Source: Novosphingobium naphthalenivorans NBRC 102051
Lineage (GTDB): Bacteria; Pseudomonadota; Alphaproteobacteria; Sphingomonadales; Sphingomonadaceae
Assembly: GCF_001590985.1 (NCBI RefSeq)
Contig: NZ_BCTX01000031.1
Span: 1-57,369, forward strand
Direction: 5' to 3'
Length of the DNA stretch: 57,369 nucleotides
Position 1 is the first letter of the stretch. Every line of letters starts with the position of its first letter. Shown here one piece after another: positions 9,689-17,785 of this stretch. Both the position numbers and the translations under genes were made by a program. The notes beneath the pieces were generated by a model. The model did not search any database, was not told the DNA's origin, and saw only the letters and a list, made by a program, of their open reading frames with translations.

Positions 9689-10750
9689 ATGACCGGGGCA
9701 GATAACCTTATCTCGCGGTGCCGTGCCGGCACCAGGCGTTTCATCGGACTGATGGCTGTCACGGCCGCTGTCTCGCTGGCGGGCAATTCCGCGCAGGCAG
9801 GGCAGCTCGCGCCGATGGCGCAGCCGACCCAGCAGGTCGTCGAAGTCCAGAATACTTTCGATTCGGTATTCGGCACCGAACTGCGCGGCCCGCGCACCTA
9901 TTCCTCGCCGCTGGGCCAGCGTCTTGCCTCGGTTGCCGAGGCTTCGCAGGGCCGCATCGGCGTCGCCGCTCTCGATCTGGCGACCGGGCGCGAAGTCGAT
10001 GTGCTGGGCGATCAGCGCTTCCCGATGGCCAGCACCAGCAAGGTCGCCATCGCCGCGACGTTCCTTGAAGGCGTCGATCAGGGCAAGTGGAGCCTGACCA
10101 GCGAATTTCCGATGATGATCCCGGTACAGTCGGCGCCGTTTTCGACCGCGGTCGCACCGGTTCGTCCCGGCGCTTACATGAGCGCGGGCAAGCTGCTCGA
10201 ACTGATGCTCACCCGGTCGAACAACTACGCGACCGACGCGCTGCTCAAGGTCGTCGGCGGCCCCGATGCCGTCAATGCCTGGGTGCGCCGCGCCGGGATC
10301 GAGGACTGGCATATCGACCGCGATATCGCGACCCTGGTGCGTGACGATGGCGCCATCGATCCGGCCAAGGTGGTCGACAAGCGTGACAGCGCCACGCCGC
10401 TGGCCATGGTCAAGCTGCTGAGCGGCATTTATCAGGGCAAGTGGCTGAGCCCGTCGAGCCGCCAGACGCTGCTCGACACGATGAGCCGCTGCCTCACCGG
10501 CAAGCGCCGTATCCGCGCGGGCCTGCCCGAGGACGTGCAGGTCCTGCACAAGACCGGCTCGCTCCACAACACCTCAAGCGACATCGGCATTATCGAGGCG
10601 CCCGACGGCCGCGTGTTCGCCGTGGCCATCTACGTGACAGGCCAGGGCAGCCGCCCCAACCGCGAAGCGCGCATCGCCAGCATCGCCCGCACCATCTACA
10701 GCGGCTATCTGGCCGAAGGCCCGACCTACCGCCACACCGCATCGCGCTGA
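9689..10750 (+). CDS. Exported class A beta-lactamase-like serine hydrolase without the Glu166 equivalent
   Basis: The 353-residue protein has a signal region (hydrophobic about 18-37) and a class A beta-lactamase fold. Its motifs are STSK with nucleophile Ser115 and Lys118, SNN at 177-179 in place of SDN, and KTG at 288-290. In the omega loop the family motif DRTEPTLN appears as DRDIATLV (210-217), so the deacylating Glu166 is Ile213 and Asn170 is Val217. It therefore probably acylates but hydrolyses beta-lactams poorly, and may act on peptidoglycan or be a penicillin-binding relic. Monocistronic with its own terminator. Periplasmic. True beta-lactamase activity is uncertain. Confidence 0.8.
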   Translation: MTGADNLISRCRAGTRRFIGLMAVTAAVSLAGNSAQAGQLAPMAQPTQQVVEVQNTFDSVFGTELRGPRTYSSPLGQRLASVAEASQGRIGVAALDLATGREVDVLGDQRFPMASTSKVAIAATFLEGVDQGKWSLTSEFPMMIPVQSAPFSTAVAPVRPGAYMSAGKLLELMLTRSNNYATDALLKVVGGPDAVNAWVRRAGIEDWHIDRDIATLVRDDGAIDPAKVVDKRDSATPLAMVKLLSGIYQGKWLSPSSRQTLLDTMSRCLTGKRRIRAGLPEDVQVLHKTGSLHNTSSDIGIIEAPDGRVFAVAIYVTGQGSRPNREARIASIARTIYSGYLAEGPTYRHTASR

Positions 10751-10790
10751 CACCGGCCCCGCCTCCCGGCGGAAAAGCAGGCAGCAGCCC

Positions 10791-10831
10791 AACAGAAAAG
10801 CGCCCCGAACGGTTCGGGGCGCTTTTCTGTT
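10791..10831. terminator. Bidirectional terminator with long perfect stem
   Basis: AACAGAAAAGCGCCCCGAAC pairs with its exact complement across a single G, giving A- and T-tracts on the two sides of a GC-rich core. It serves both the beta-lactamase-like gene (plus) and the lipoprotein gene (minus). Confidence 0.93.
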
Positions 10832-10888
10832 GGCGGTGAGGAAAAGGCCGGGGATGCGCTTTGGCGCGGGGACCCCGACCTTGGTGCC

Positions 10889-11212
10889 TCAGTTGGTCTT
10901 CGAATCGCCGTCGGTGTGGTCCGCCAGTTCGCTGGCGGCGTCGTTGGCGGCAGCCTGGGCAGCGTCGGCGGCGTTTTCAGCGGCGTCCTTCGCATCCGAA
11001 GCGGCATCCTTCACGGCATCGCCGGCATTGCTGGCTGCGGCTGCCGCGGCATCGCTGGCGTCGTTCACCGTGTCGGCGGCCTGCGTGGCCATGGCGCCCA
11101 TGTCATCGGCGGCAGAGGAAGCGGCGTCCTCGGTGGTATCGGCCGTCTTCTGCGAGCAGGCAGCCAGCGAAAGGGCGCCGATGGCGGCGGTGGCGATAAG
11201 GATCTTGCGCAT
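10889..11212 (-). CDS. Small Ala-rich lipoprotein with LEA-like helical repeats
   Basis: This 107-residue protein has a lipobox (SLAAC, Cys19) and then an almost uninterrupted Ala/Asp/Lys helix. Degenerate motifs such as DAASDAKDAAENAADAA recur with a period near 11, like late-embryogenesis-abundant or apolipoprotein-type amphipathic helices. It should be lipid-anchored to the inner or outer membrane with an extended acidic helix in the periplasm. The role is unknown; stress protection or envelope spacing is only inference. Divergent from polA, ending at the bidirectional terminator. Confidence 0.85.
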   Translation of the reverse strand: MRKILIATAAIGALSLAACSQKTADTTEDAASSAADDMGAMATQAADTVNDASDAAAAAASNAGDAVKDAASDAKDAAENAADAAQAAANDAASELADHTDGDSKTN

Positions 11213-11419
11213 CTTTCAGTATTCCCTCGTTGCGAGTTGATCTGACGGCGAAACGTCGCGTCAGCTTTGCAGCCTCGTGAACGGGCCGGGCGTGACGATT
11301 AATGATGTGGCCGCGGCGTTTCAAGCATAGGGGCCCAAACGCAGTGGACGGCGGGCGGTTCCCCGTTTTTGCATTCTCCCATGCTGACGGCCCGCCCCGG
11401 CGCTGCTAGGGCTGGTGCC

Positions 11420-14260
11420 ATGGAGCCCAAGCAGCATCTCTACCTCGTCGACGGTTCGGCCTATATTTTCCGCGCCTATCACCGCCTGCCGCCGCTGACC
11501 GATCCGGAAGGCACGCCGGTGGGCGCCGTCTATGGCTATACGACGATGCTGTGGAAGCTTGCCGACGATCTCCACAAGGCCGATGGCCCGACGCATCTGG
11601 CCGTGATTCTCGATGCCAGCGGCAAGTCGTTCCGCAACGAGATCTACGAGGACTACAAGGCCAACCGTCCGCCTCCGCCCGAGGATCTGAAGCCCCAGTT
11701 CCCGCTGGTGCGCGATGCCACCCGCGCCTTTTCGCTGCCCTGCATCGAGGAGGTGGGATACGAAGCAGACGACCTGATCGCCTCCTATGCCCGCGCTGCC
11801 GCCCTGCAGGGGTGGGACGTGACGATCGTCTCGTCCGACAAGGACCTGATGCAGCTTGTCGGCACGTGCGAGACCGGCGGCGGCAAGGTCGACATGCTGG
11901 ACACCATGAAGAACCAGCGGATCGACATTCCCGAGGTCATGGAAAAGTTCGGCGTCCCGCCCGAGAAGGTGGGCGACGTGCTCGCGCTGATGGGCGATTC
12001 GGTCGACAATGTGCCCGGCGTTTTCGGCGTCGGCCCCAAGACCGCGACCAAGCTGATCCAGGACTACGGCGATCTCGAATCCGCGCTCGCCGCCGCGCCG
12101 GACATGAAGAAGTCCAAGCTGCAGGAACGCCTGATCGAACAGGCCGAACAGGCGCGGCTGTCCAAGGTTCTGGTGACGCTCAAGGAAGACTGCGCGCTGC
12201 CGATGGCGCTGGACGATCTGAAGCTCGACGCCATCCCGCCTGATCCGCTTGCGGCGTTCCTCGGCAAGCACGGCTTCACCAGCCTGCTCAAGCGGCTCGA
12301 CGGCGGGCACGGCAGCCCCGAGCGGGCGACCCAGCTTCATCCGGCCAAGCCCGTCACGGCGGCGGCCGGGCCGGGCGAGGGCGCCGCGCGCCAGCCGCTG
12401 CCCGAGATGCCGGCGGTGGACTATGCCGCTTACGAATGCGTGCAGACGGTCGAGGCGCTCGAACGCTGGATCACCCGCGCCCATGCCGCGCACTTGCTGG
12501 CGGTCGATACTGAAACCTCCGCGCTCGATGCCATGCGCGCGGACCTGACGGGTGTCAGTCTGGCGCTGGGCCCCAACGATGCCTGCTATATCCCGCTCGG
12601 CCACGGGGGGTCGGACATGTTCGCGGAAAAGCCCGAGCAGGTGCCGCTGGACACGGCGATCGCGCTGCTGAAGCCGCTATTGCAAGACGATGCGGTGCTG
12701 AAAATCGGGCAGAACATCAAGTACGACCTCAACGTCTTGGCGCGCTATGGCATCATGGTTTCGCCGATCGACGATACGATGATCGAAAGCTTCTGCCTCG
12801 ATGCCGGGCGCTCGGCGGACGGGATCGGCGGCGGTCACGGCATGGACGAGCTGTCCGAGCGGCACTTCGGCCACAAGCCGATGGCCTTCAAGGACGTGTG
12901 CGGCACCGGCAAGAAGGCGATCCCCTTCGGCGAAGTCCCGCTCGACAAGGCAACGCATTACGCCGCTGAGGACGCGGATGTGACCTGGCGCCTTCACGCG
13001 CTGCTGCGGCCGCGTCTGGCCGAGGAAGGCGGCACCCGCATCTACGAGCGGGTCGACCGGCCGCTGATCCCGATCGTCGCGCAGATGGAACGCCACGGCA
13101 TCAAGGTCGACCGCGACCGGCTGGCGCACCTCTCCAGCCAGTTCGCCGAGGCGATCGGCGCGCTCGAAGGCGAGATCCATGGCCTCGCCGGGCAGGAATT
13201 CACCATCGGCAGCCCCAAGCAGCTGGGCGATATCCTGTTCGACAAGCTTGGCTACAAGGGCGGCAAGAAGGGTAAGTCCGGCCAGTATTCCACCGACCAG
13301 TCAGTGCTCGAACGGCTGGCCGACGAAGGCGCGCCGCTCGCCAACAAAGTGCTCGAATGGCGCCAGCTTTCGAAGCTGCGCTCGACTTATACCGAGGCGC
13401 TGCAGGCGGCGATCAATCCCGATACCGGGCGCGTCCACACCAGCTACAGCCTTGTCGGCGCGCAGACCGGGCGCTTGTCCTCGACCGATCCCAACCTGCA
13501 GAACATCCCGGTCCGCACCGAGATCGGCCGCCAGATCCGCGACTGCTTCGTCGCCGAGCCCGGCAACGTCCTGCTCTCCGCCGACTATTCGCAGATCGAA
13601 CTGCGCCTCGCCGCGCACATGGCCGACGTGCCCAGCCTGAAAGAAGCTTTCGCCAACGGCGAGGACATCCACGCGCGCACCGCGACCGAGATGTTCGGCA
13701 CCGTCGATCGCGATACGCGCGGGCGCGCCAAGACGATCAATTTCGCGATCCTCTACGGCATTTCGCGCTGGGGCCTCGCGGGCCGGCTCGGCGTCGGGGC
13801 GGATGAGGCGCAGGCGATGATCGACCGCTATTTCGAGCGCTTCCCGGGCATCCAGAAGTACATTGTCCACACGCTCGAACACGTGCGCGAGCGCGGCTAT
13901 TCGGAAACGCTGTTCGGCCGCAAGACCTGGTTCCCGCGCATCAATTCGAAGAACGGCGCCGAGCGGCAGGGCTCTGAACGCGCCGCGATCAACGCGCCGA
14001 TCCAGGGCACCAGCGCCGACATCATCAAGCGCGCCATGGCCCGCATGACCTCCGCGCTGGCCGATGCCGGACTCGGCCATGTCCGTATGCTGCTGCAAGT
14101 GCACGACGAACTCGTCTTCGAACTGCCCGAGGGCGATGTCGCCGCGGCCTCGCCCGTGATCGAACGGGTCATGGCCGAAGCGGCGCAGCCCGCCGTGACG
14201 CTGGACGTGCCGCTCGGCGTGGAAATCGGCTCGGGACCGAGCTGGGGCGCGGCGCATTGA
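11420..14260 (+). CDS. polA: DNA polymerase I
   Basis: This 946-residue family A polymerase has three intact domains. The 5'-3' nuclease comes first (LYLVDGSAYIFRAYH at the N-terminus, EADDLIAS and SSDKDLMQL). The 3'-5' proofreading exonuclease follows, with DTET, NIKYDLNVL and the YAAEDAD Exo III site all present, so proofreading should be active. The polymerase has motif A DYSQIELRLAAH, motif B with KTINFAILYG, and motif C QVHDELVFE. It fills gaps and removes RNA primers. The ATG at 11420 matches the normal PolA N-terminus; an ATG 51 bases earlier is less likely. Confidence 0.98.
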   Translation: MEPKQHLYLVDGSAYIFRAYHRLPPLTDPEGTPVGAVYGYTTMLWKLADDLHKADGPTHLAVILDASGKSFRNEIYEDYKANRPPPPEDLKPQFPLVRDATRAFSLPCIEEVGYEADDLIASYARAAALQGWDVTIVSSDKDLMQLVGTCETGGGKVDMLDTMKNQRIDIPEVMEKFGVPPEKVGDVLALMGDSVDNVPGVFGVGPKTATKLIQDYGDLESALAAAPDMKKSKLQERLIEQAEQARLSKVLVTLKEDCALPMALDDLKLDAIPPDPLAAFLGKHGFTSLLKRLDGGHGSPERATQLHPAKPVTAAAGPGEGAARQPLPEMPAVDYAAYECVQTVEALERWITRAHAAHLLAVDTETSALDAMRADLTGVSLALGPNDACYIPLGHGGSDMFAEKPEQVPLDTAIALLKPLLQDDAVLKIGQNIKYDLNVLARYGIMVSPIDDTMIESFCLDAGRSADGIGGGHGMDELSERHFGHKPMAFKDVCGTGKKAIPFGEVPLDKATHYAAEDADVTWRLHALLRPRLAEEGGTRIYERVDRPLIPIVAQMERHGIKVDRDRLAHLSSQFAEAIGALEGEIHGLAGQEFTIGSPKQLGDILFDKLGYKGGKKGKSGQYSTDQSVLERLADEGAPLANKVLEWRQLSKLRSTYTEALQAAINPDTGRVHTSYSLVGAQTGRLSSTDPNLQNIPVRTEIGRQIRDCFVAEPGNVLLSADYSQIELRLAAHMADVPSLKEAFANGEDIHARTATEMFGTVDRDTRGRAKTINFAILYGISRWGLAGRLGVGADEAQAMIDRYFERFPGIQKYIVHTLEHVRERGYSETLFGRKTWFPRINSKNGAERQGSERAAINAPIQGTSADIIKRAMARMTSALADAGLGHVRMLLQVHDELVFELPEGDVAAASPVIERVMAEAAQPAVTLDVPLGVEIGSGPSWGAAH

Positions 14261-14353
14261 CGCGAGGCATGGCTGCTGCCGGTCAAGCTGGCGGCCAATC
14301 TGGCGGCCAATCTGGCGGTTGAATCTGGGCGCGGGTGCCATACCATAGGCGCC

Positions 14354-15493
14354 ATGGCTGACTGGATCGAACACTTCACCGGGCGCCTGCCCACATGGGC
14401 CGAACAGTTGATGACCGGCGCGCTGGCGGCGGTGATCGGCATCGTCGTGGCCCTGATTGCCCATCGCGTGCTGTTCCGGGTGCTGCGCAAGGTGGCCCGC
14501 GGCAGCCTGAGCGAGGCCGACGACATTCTGGTCAAGCGCCTGGCCCGGCCCGCCCGCTATGCCTTCATCGCGCTGGGCGTGGCCTATGCCGCGCGCGAGA
14601 CGTCCGCGCTGCAAGTGGCCTGGGACAAGGTTTCCGGCTTCGTCATGCCTTTCCTGCTCGGCTGGATCGTGCTGGCATTGCTGCGCAGTTTTGTCGACGC
14701 GATGATGGTCCGCAACGACATCACCGTGGCCGACAACCGCAATGCCCGGCGGCGGCGCACGCGCCTGGCCATCCTCAGCCGCATCGGCACTTTCGTGATC
14801 GTCTTCATCACCGTGGCGCTGATGCTCTTCGCGATCCCCGGCGTGCGGCAGATCGGCATTACCCTGATGGCGTCGGCCGGGCTTGCCGCGCTGGCCGTCG
14901 GCGCTGCCGCGCAGCCGGCGCTCAAGGCGCTGATCAGCGGCTTCCAGATGGCCATGACCGAGCCGATCGCGATCGACGATGTCGTCATCATCGATGGCGA
15001 ATGGGGCCGGATCGAGGATATCCGCACGACTTACGTGATCGTGAAGATCTGGGACGAGCGCCGCCTGATCGTGCCGTCGAACACCTTTCTGGAGAACACC
15101 TTCCAGAACTGGACCAAGCAGAGCGCACAGCTCACCGGGACAGTCATGCTCTACCTCGACCATGGCGCGGACGTGGCGCCGGTCCGGGCCGAATTCGAAC
15201 GGCAGGTCCAGGCCGATCCCCGCTGGGACAAGCGCGCGCAGGGCGTGCAGGTGACGGATATGTCGAACGAGACGATCGAGGTGCGCCTGCTGATGACGGC
15301 GGCCAATTCGGGCGATCTGTTCGATCTGCGCTGCGCCATGCGCGAAGGCGTGCTGGCCTGGATCCGCCGCGAAATGCCCGAAGCGCTGGTCCGCCGCCGC
15401 ACGCTGCCGGTGGCCCCGGTGGAACTGGCGGCCGGTCCTTCGATGGCCGAGGCGATCGCCGAAGCGGGCGAAGGGCGATCCGGCCAGTCCTGA
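14354..15493 (+). CDS. Small-conductance mechanosensitive ion channel (MscS family)
   Basis: The 379-residue membrane protein has four or five hydrophobic segments followed by the MscS signature. The pore helix is Gly/Ala-rich (ASAGLAALAVGAAAQPALK, about 174-195). The beta domain follows with DDVVIIDGEWGRIEDI and RRLIVPSNTFLENTFQNWT. Such channels open under membrane tension and protect cells from hypo-osmotic shock. It follows polA by 93 bp, a gap that contains a 12-bp tandem repeat (GGCGGCCAATCT). The C-terminal tail is long and probably cytoplasmic. Confidence 0.95.
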   Translation: MADWIEHFTGRLPTWAEQLMTGALAAVIGIVVALIAHRVLFRVLRKVARGSLSEADDILVKRLARPARYAFIALGVAYAARETSALQVAWDKVSGFVMPFLLGWIVLALLRSFVDAMMVRNDITVADNRNARRRRTRLAILSRIGTFVIVFITVALMLFAIPGVRQIGITLMASAGLAALAVGAAAQPALKALISGFQMAMTEPIAIDDVVIIDGEWGRIEDIRTTYVIVKIWDERRLIVPSNTFLENTFQNWTKQSAQLTGTVMLYLDHGADVAPVRAEFERQVQADPRWDKRAQGVQVTDMSNETIEVRLLMTAANSGDLFDLRCAMREGVLAWIRREMPEALVRRRTLPVAPVELAAGPSMAEAIAEAGEGRSGQS

Positions 15494-15592
15494 GCCGGGC
15501 ACGCCAATCCTGAGCCGGATAGGATTGTGCTTTCCCACCGGCCGCCGGGCTCTATGCTGGGTCTGACAGCAGACCGGTGAGGATGGCCTTCG

Positions 15593-16885
15593 ATGCGGTT
15601 TGAACATCCCTTGCGCCGCCAGATGGTGAGCGAAATGCACTTGCGGCGCTGGCCCGAACTGGCCGCGCCGATGTTGCTGGTGCAGATCCTGCGGCTGGTT
15701 CCGGGCGAGGCCCGCGAAGCGGAAGCGGCGGCTCTGGCGGGCCTGCCGGCCGGAGCGCTGGACGAAGCCGACAATCCCCGCCATGCCTCCGGTACGCTGG
15801 CGGGCAGTGTCCCTTTCGTGTGGGAACGGCATAGCGAGGCCAGCGCGATCACGCTGTTCCTGCCGATGCCGCCCGACCCTGCCGATTTGAACTCCGCCGA
15901 TCTGGCCTCCGCCGATCCCGCTTCGGCTGCGGCGCTGGCCTGGGCGGAGGCCTTGCCCGGCGAAGTGATCCGCGCCACGCGCATCCTGATCGTGCCCGAC
16001 GAAGCCGGCGCCGAAGCCGTGCTGCCGCGCCTCGGCATGACGGACATGGACGTGGTCAGTTGCCGGGTAGGGCCGCAGGGCGCGGCGCGCATCTGGTCCG
16101 ATTTCCGCATCGGCGCGGGCGGCCTGGGGTGCCTGCTGGTGGCCGCCGGGGACGTGACCGGCGGCGATCTCTCCCGGCTGGTCCAGCGGCTGCAGGAACT
16201 GGGCAATTACCGCAATCTGGCCCTGCTCGGCCTGCCGGTGGCGCAGGCGCACTGGGACGATCTCAATCGCATCGAACAGGCCTTGGCGGCCTTGGCCGCC
16301 GATGTCGCGCTGCCGCAGATGACCGACGACATGCTGCTCGAAAAGGTCTCGCAGCTCTCGCTCGATCTGATGCGGGTGGCCACGGCTGCCAGTTACCGGA
16401 TGAGCGCCACGGCGGCTTATGCCCGGCTGGCGGAAGAGCGGCTGGCCGATGTCGCGCCGCAGCCGGTCCGGGGCTTCCCCTCGCTGGCCGATTTCACCCA
16501 GCGGCGCCTGCTGCCCGCCGTGCGCACATGTGCCGCGCATGTGCGCCGGGAAAGCGAGCTGAGCTTGCGCGCCGCCCGCTTCGCCGCGCTGCTGCGCACC
16601 CGGATCGAGACGCGGATCGAGAACCAGAACGCCCGGCTGCTGCGTTCGATGGAGCAGTCCGCCACGATGCAGCTGCGATTGCAGCAACTGGTGGAAGGCT
16701 TCTCCGTCGTGGCGCTCAGCTATTACGGCATCAGCCTCGTGTCCTACATGCTGAAGGGGCTGGAGGAGATCTGGCCGGGTCTGCCGGTGCCGGTGATCGA
16801 CATGGCGCTGGTGCCGGTCGTGGTCGGCAGCATGTGGCTGGGCATCCACCATTTGAAGCGGCGGGTGCTGGGCGGGCATGGGTGA
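15593..16885 (+). CDS. DUF3422 family membrane-anchored protein
   Basis: This 430-residue protein begins MRFEHPLRRQMVSEMHLRR, the N-terminal signature of DUF3422 (EHPLR...E.H.R). The body is soluble and Ala/Leu-rich. Near the C-terminus two hydrophobic segments (about residues 372-395 and 401-422) form a membrane hairpin that leaves both ends on one side. The biochemical role of the family is unknown. The upstream gap contains a small direct duplication (CCTGAGCCGG, twice). The stop lies 67 bp before the chosen start of the glutaminyl cyclase gene, so the two may be co-transcribed. Confidence 0.85.
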   Translation: MRFEHPLRRQMVSEMHLRRWPELAAPMLLVQILRLVPGEAREAEAAALAGLPAGALDEADNPRHASGTLAGSVPFVWERHSEASAITLFLPMPPDPADLNSADLASADPASAAALAWAEALPGEVIRATRILIVPDEAGAEAVLPRLGMTDMDVVSCRVGPQGAARIWSDFRIGAGGLGCLLVAAGDVTGGDLSRLVQRLQELGNYRNLALLGLPVAQAHWDDLNRIEQALAALAADVALPQMTDDMLLEKVSQLSLDLMRVATAASYRMSATAAYARLAEERLADVAPQPVRGFPSLADFTQRRLLPAVRTCAAHVRRESELSLRAARFAALLRTRIETRIENQNARLLRSMEQSATMQLRLQQLVEGFSVVALSYYGISLVSYMLKGLEEIWPGLPVPVIDMALVPVVVGSMWLGIHHLKRRVLGGHG

Positions 16886-16952
16886 TACGCGGCTGGCAGG
16901 CGTACTGCGGGACGCTTGCCGCACGCCCGGAATTTTGCCACCTGCGATAGCG

Positions 16953-17741
16953 ATGATCCGCCTGCTTCCCCCCCTCAGCTGGAGCGGCCTTGCCGCTTTT
17001 CTTTTCTGCGCTTGTCCTGGCGTGCCGGCCGCACAGGCCCAGGCGCCGGTTTGCGGCTACCATGTGGTCAAGACTTATCCCCACGATCCCACGGCTTTCA
17101 CCGAGGGCCTGTTCTACGCGGATGGCGCTTTGTTCGAGAGCACGGGCAAGCTGGGCGATTCGCGCATCTTCAAGCGCGATCTGGCGGATACCGCGCCCCT
17201 GGTGGAGACGCGGATCGATCCCACGCTGTTCGGCGAGGGCATCGTGCTCTGGAAGAACCAGATCATCAGTCTCACCTGGCGCGACGGGCTGGGCTACCGC
17301 TGGGATGCCAAGACGCTGAAACAGCTCGGCTACTTCCATTACGCGGGCGAGGGCTGGGCGATGACCATCCATGACGGCACGATCTACCAGAGCGACGGTT
17401 CCTCCAGCCTGCGCCTGCGCGATCCGGAAACGATGGCGCAGACCGGCACGCTCGCGGTCACCGATGACGGAAAGCCGGTGCGCAGGCTCAACGAACTGGA
17501 ATGGATCGGCGGGGAGATCTGGGCCAACGTTTGGCTGACCGACCGCATCGCCCGGATCGATCCGGCGACGGGCCATGTCACAGCGTGGATCGATTTCACC
17601 GGCCTCGGCGACGAGGCGGGGGCCAGCGGCTACGACGCGGTCCTCAACGGCATTGCCTATGACCCGGCAGGCAAGCGCATTTTCGTGACGGGCAAGAACT
17701 GGACGAAGCTGTTCGAAGTCGTGCCCGACTGCGGGAAATAG
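16953..17741 (+). CDS. Exported glutaminyl-peptide cyclotransferase (plant/bacterial type)
   Basis: The 262-residue protein has a signal peptide (MIRLLPPLSWSGLAAF..., cleavage near AQA) and a five-bladed propeller-type glutaminyl cyclase domain. Diagnostic motifs are HDPTAFTEGLFYADG, ESTGKLGDS and GEGWAMTIHD, plus RRLNELEWIGGEIWANVW and LNGIAYDPAGKRIFVTGKNW. It cyclises N-terminal Gln to pyroglutamate on exported proteins or peptides. The start at 16953 is chosen because it gives a proper signal peptide; an upstream ATG overlaps the DUF3422 gene. A terminator follows. Confidence 0.93.
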   Translation: MIRLLPPLSWSGLAAFLFCACPGVPAAQAQAPVCGYHVVKTYPHDPTAFTEGLFYADGALFESTGKLGDSRIFKRDLADTAPLVETRIDPTLFGEGIVLWKNQIISLTWRDGLGYRWDAKTLKQLGYFHYAGEGWAMTIHDGTIYQSDGSSSLRLRDPETMAQTGTLAVTDDGKPVRRLNELEWIGGEIWANVWLTDRIARIDPATGHVTAWIDFTGLGDEAGASGYDAVLNGIAYDPAGKRIFVTGKNWTKLFEVVPDCGK

Positions 17742-17749
17742 GATGATGC

Positions 17750-17781
17750 GCAAGGGGGCCGCCGCAAGACGGCGCCCTTGC
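17750..17781. terminator. Hairpin between convergent genes
   Basis: An imperfect stem (GCAAGGG-GGCCGCCG pairing with CGGCG-CCCTTGC) lies in the 44-bp gap between the convergent glutaminyl cyclase and Cdc48 genes. It has no strong T-tract, but its position fits a shared terminator. Confidence 0.55.
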
Positions 17782-17785
17782 CGCG

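Noticed and set aside
11321..12604. Long minus-strand frame opposite polA
   Set aside because: It is the mirror of a GC-rich coding region. It lacks family motifs, while the plus frame is complete PolA.
13301..16924. 1207-codon minus-strand frame across polA, mscS and DUF3422
   Set aside because: A chance antisense frame produced by high third-position GC. Composition is His/Arg/Gln-rich and it spans three clear genes on the other strand.
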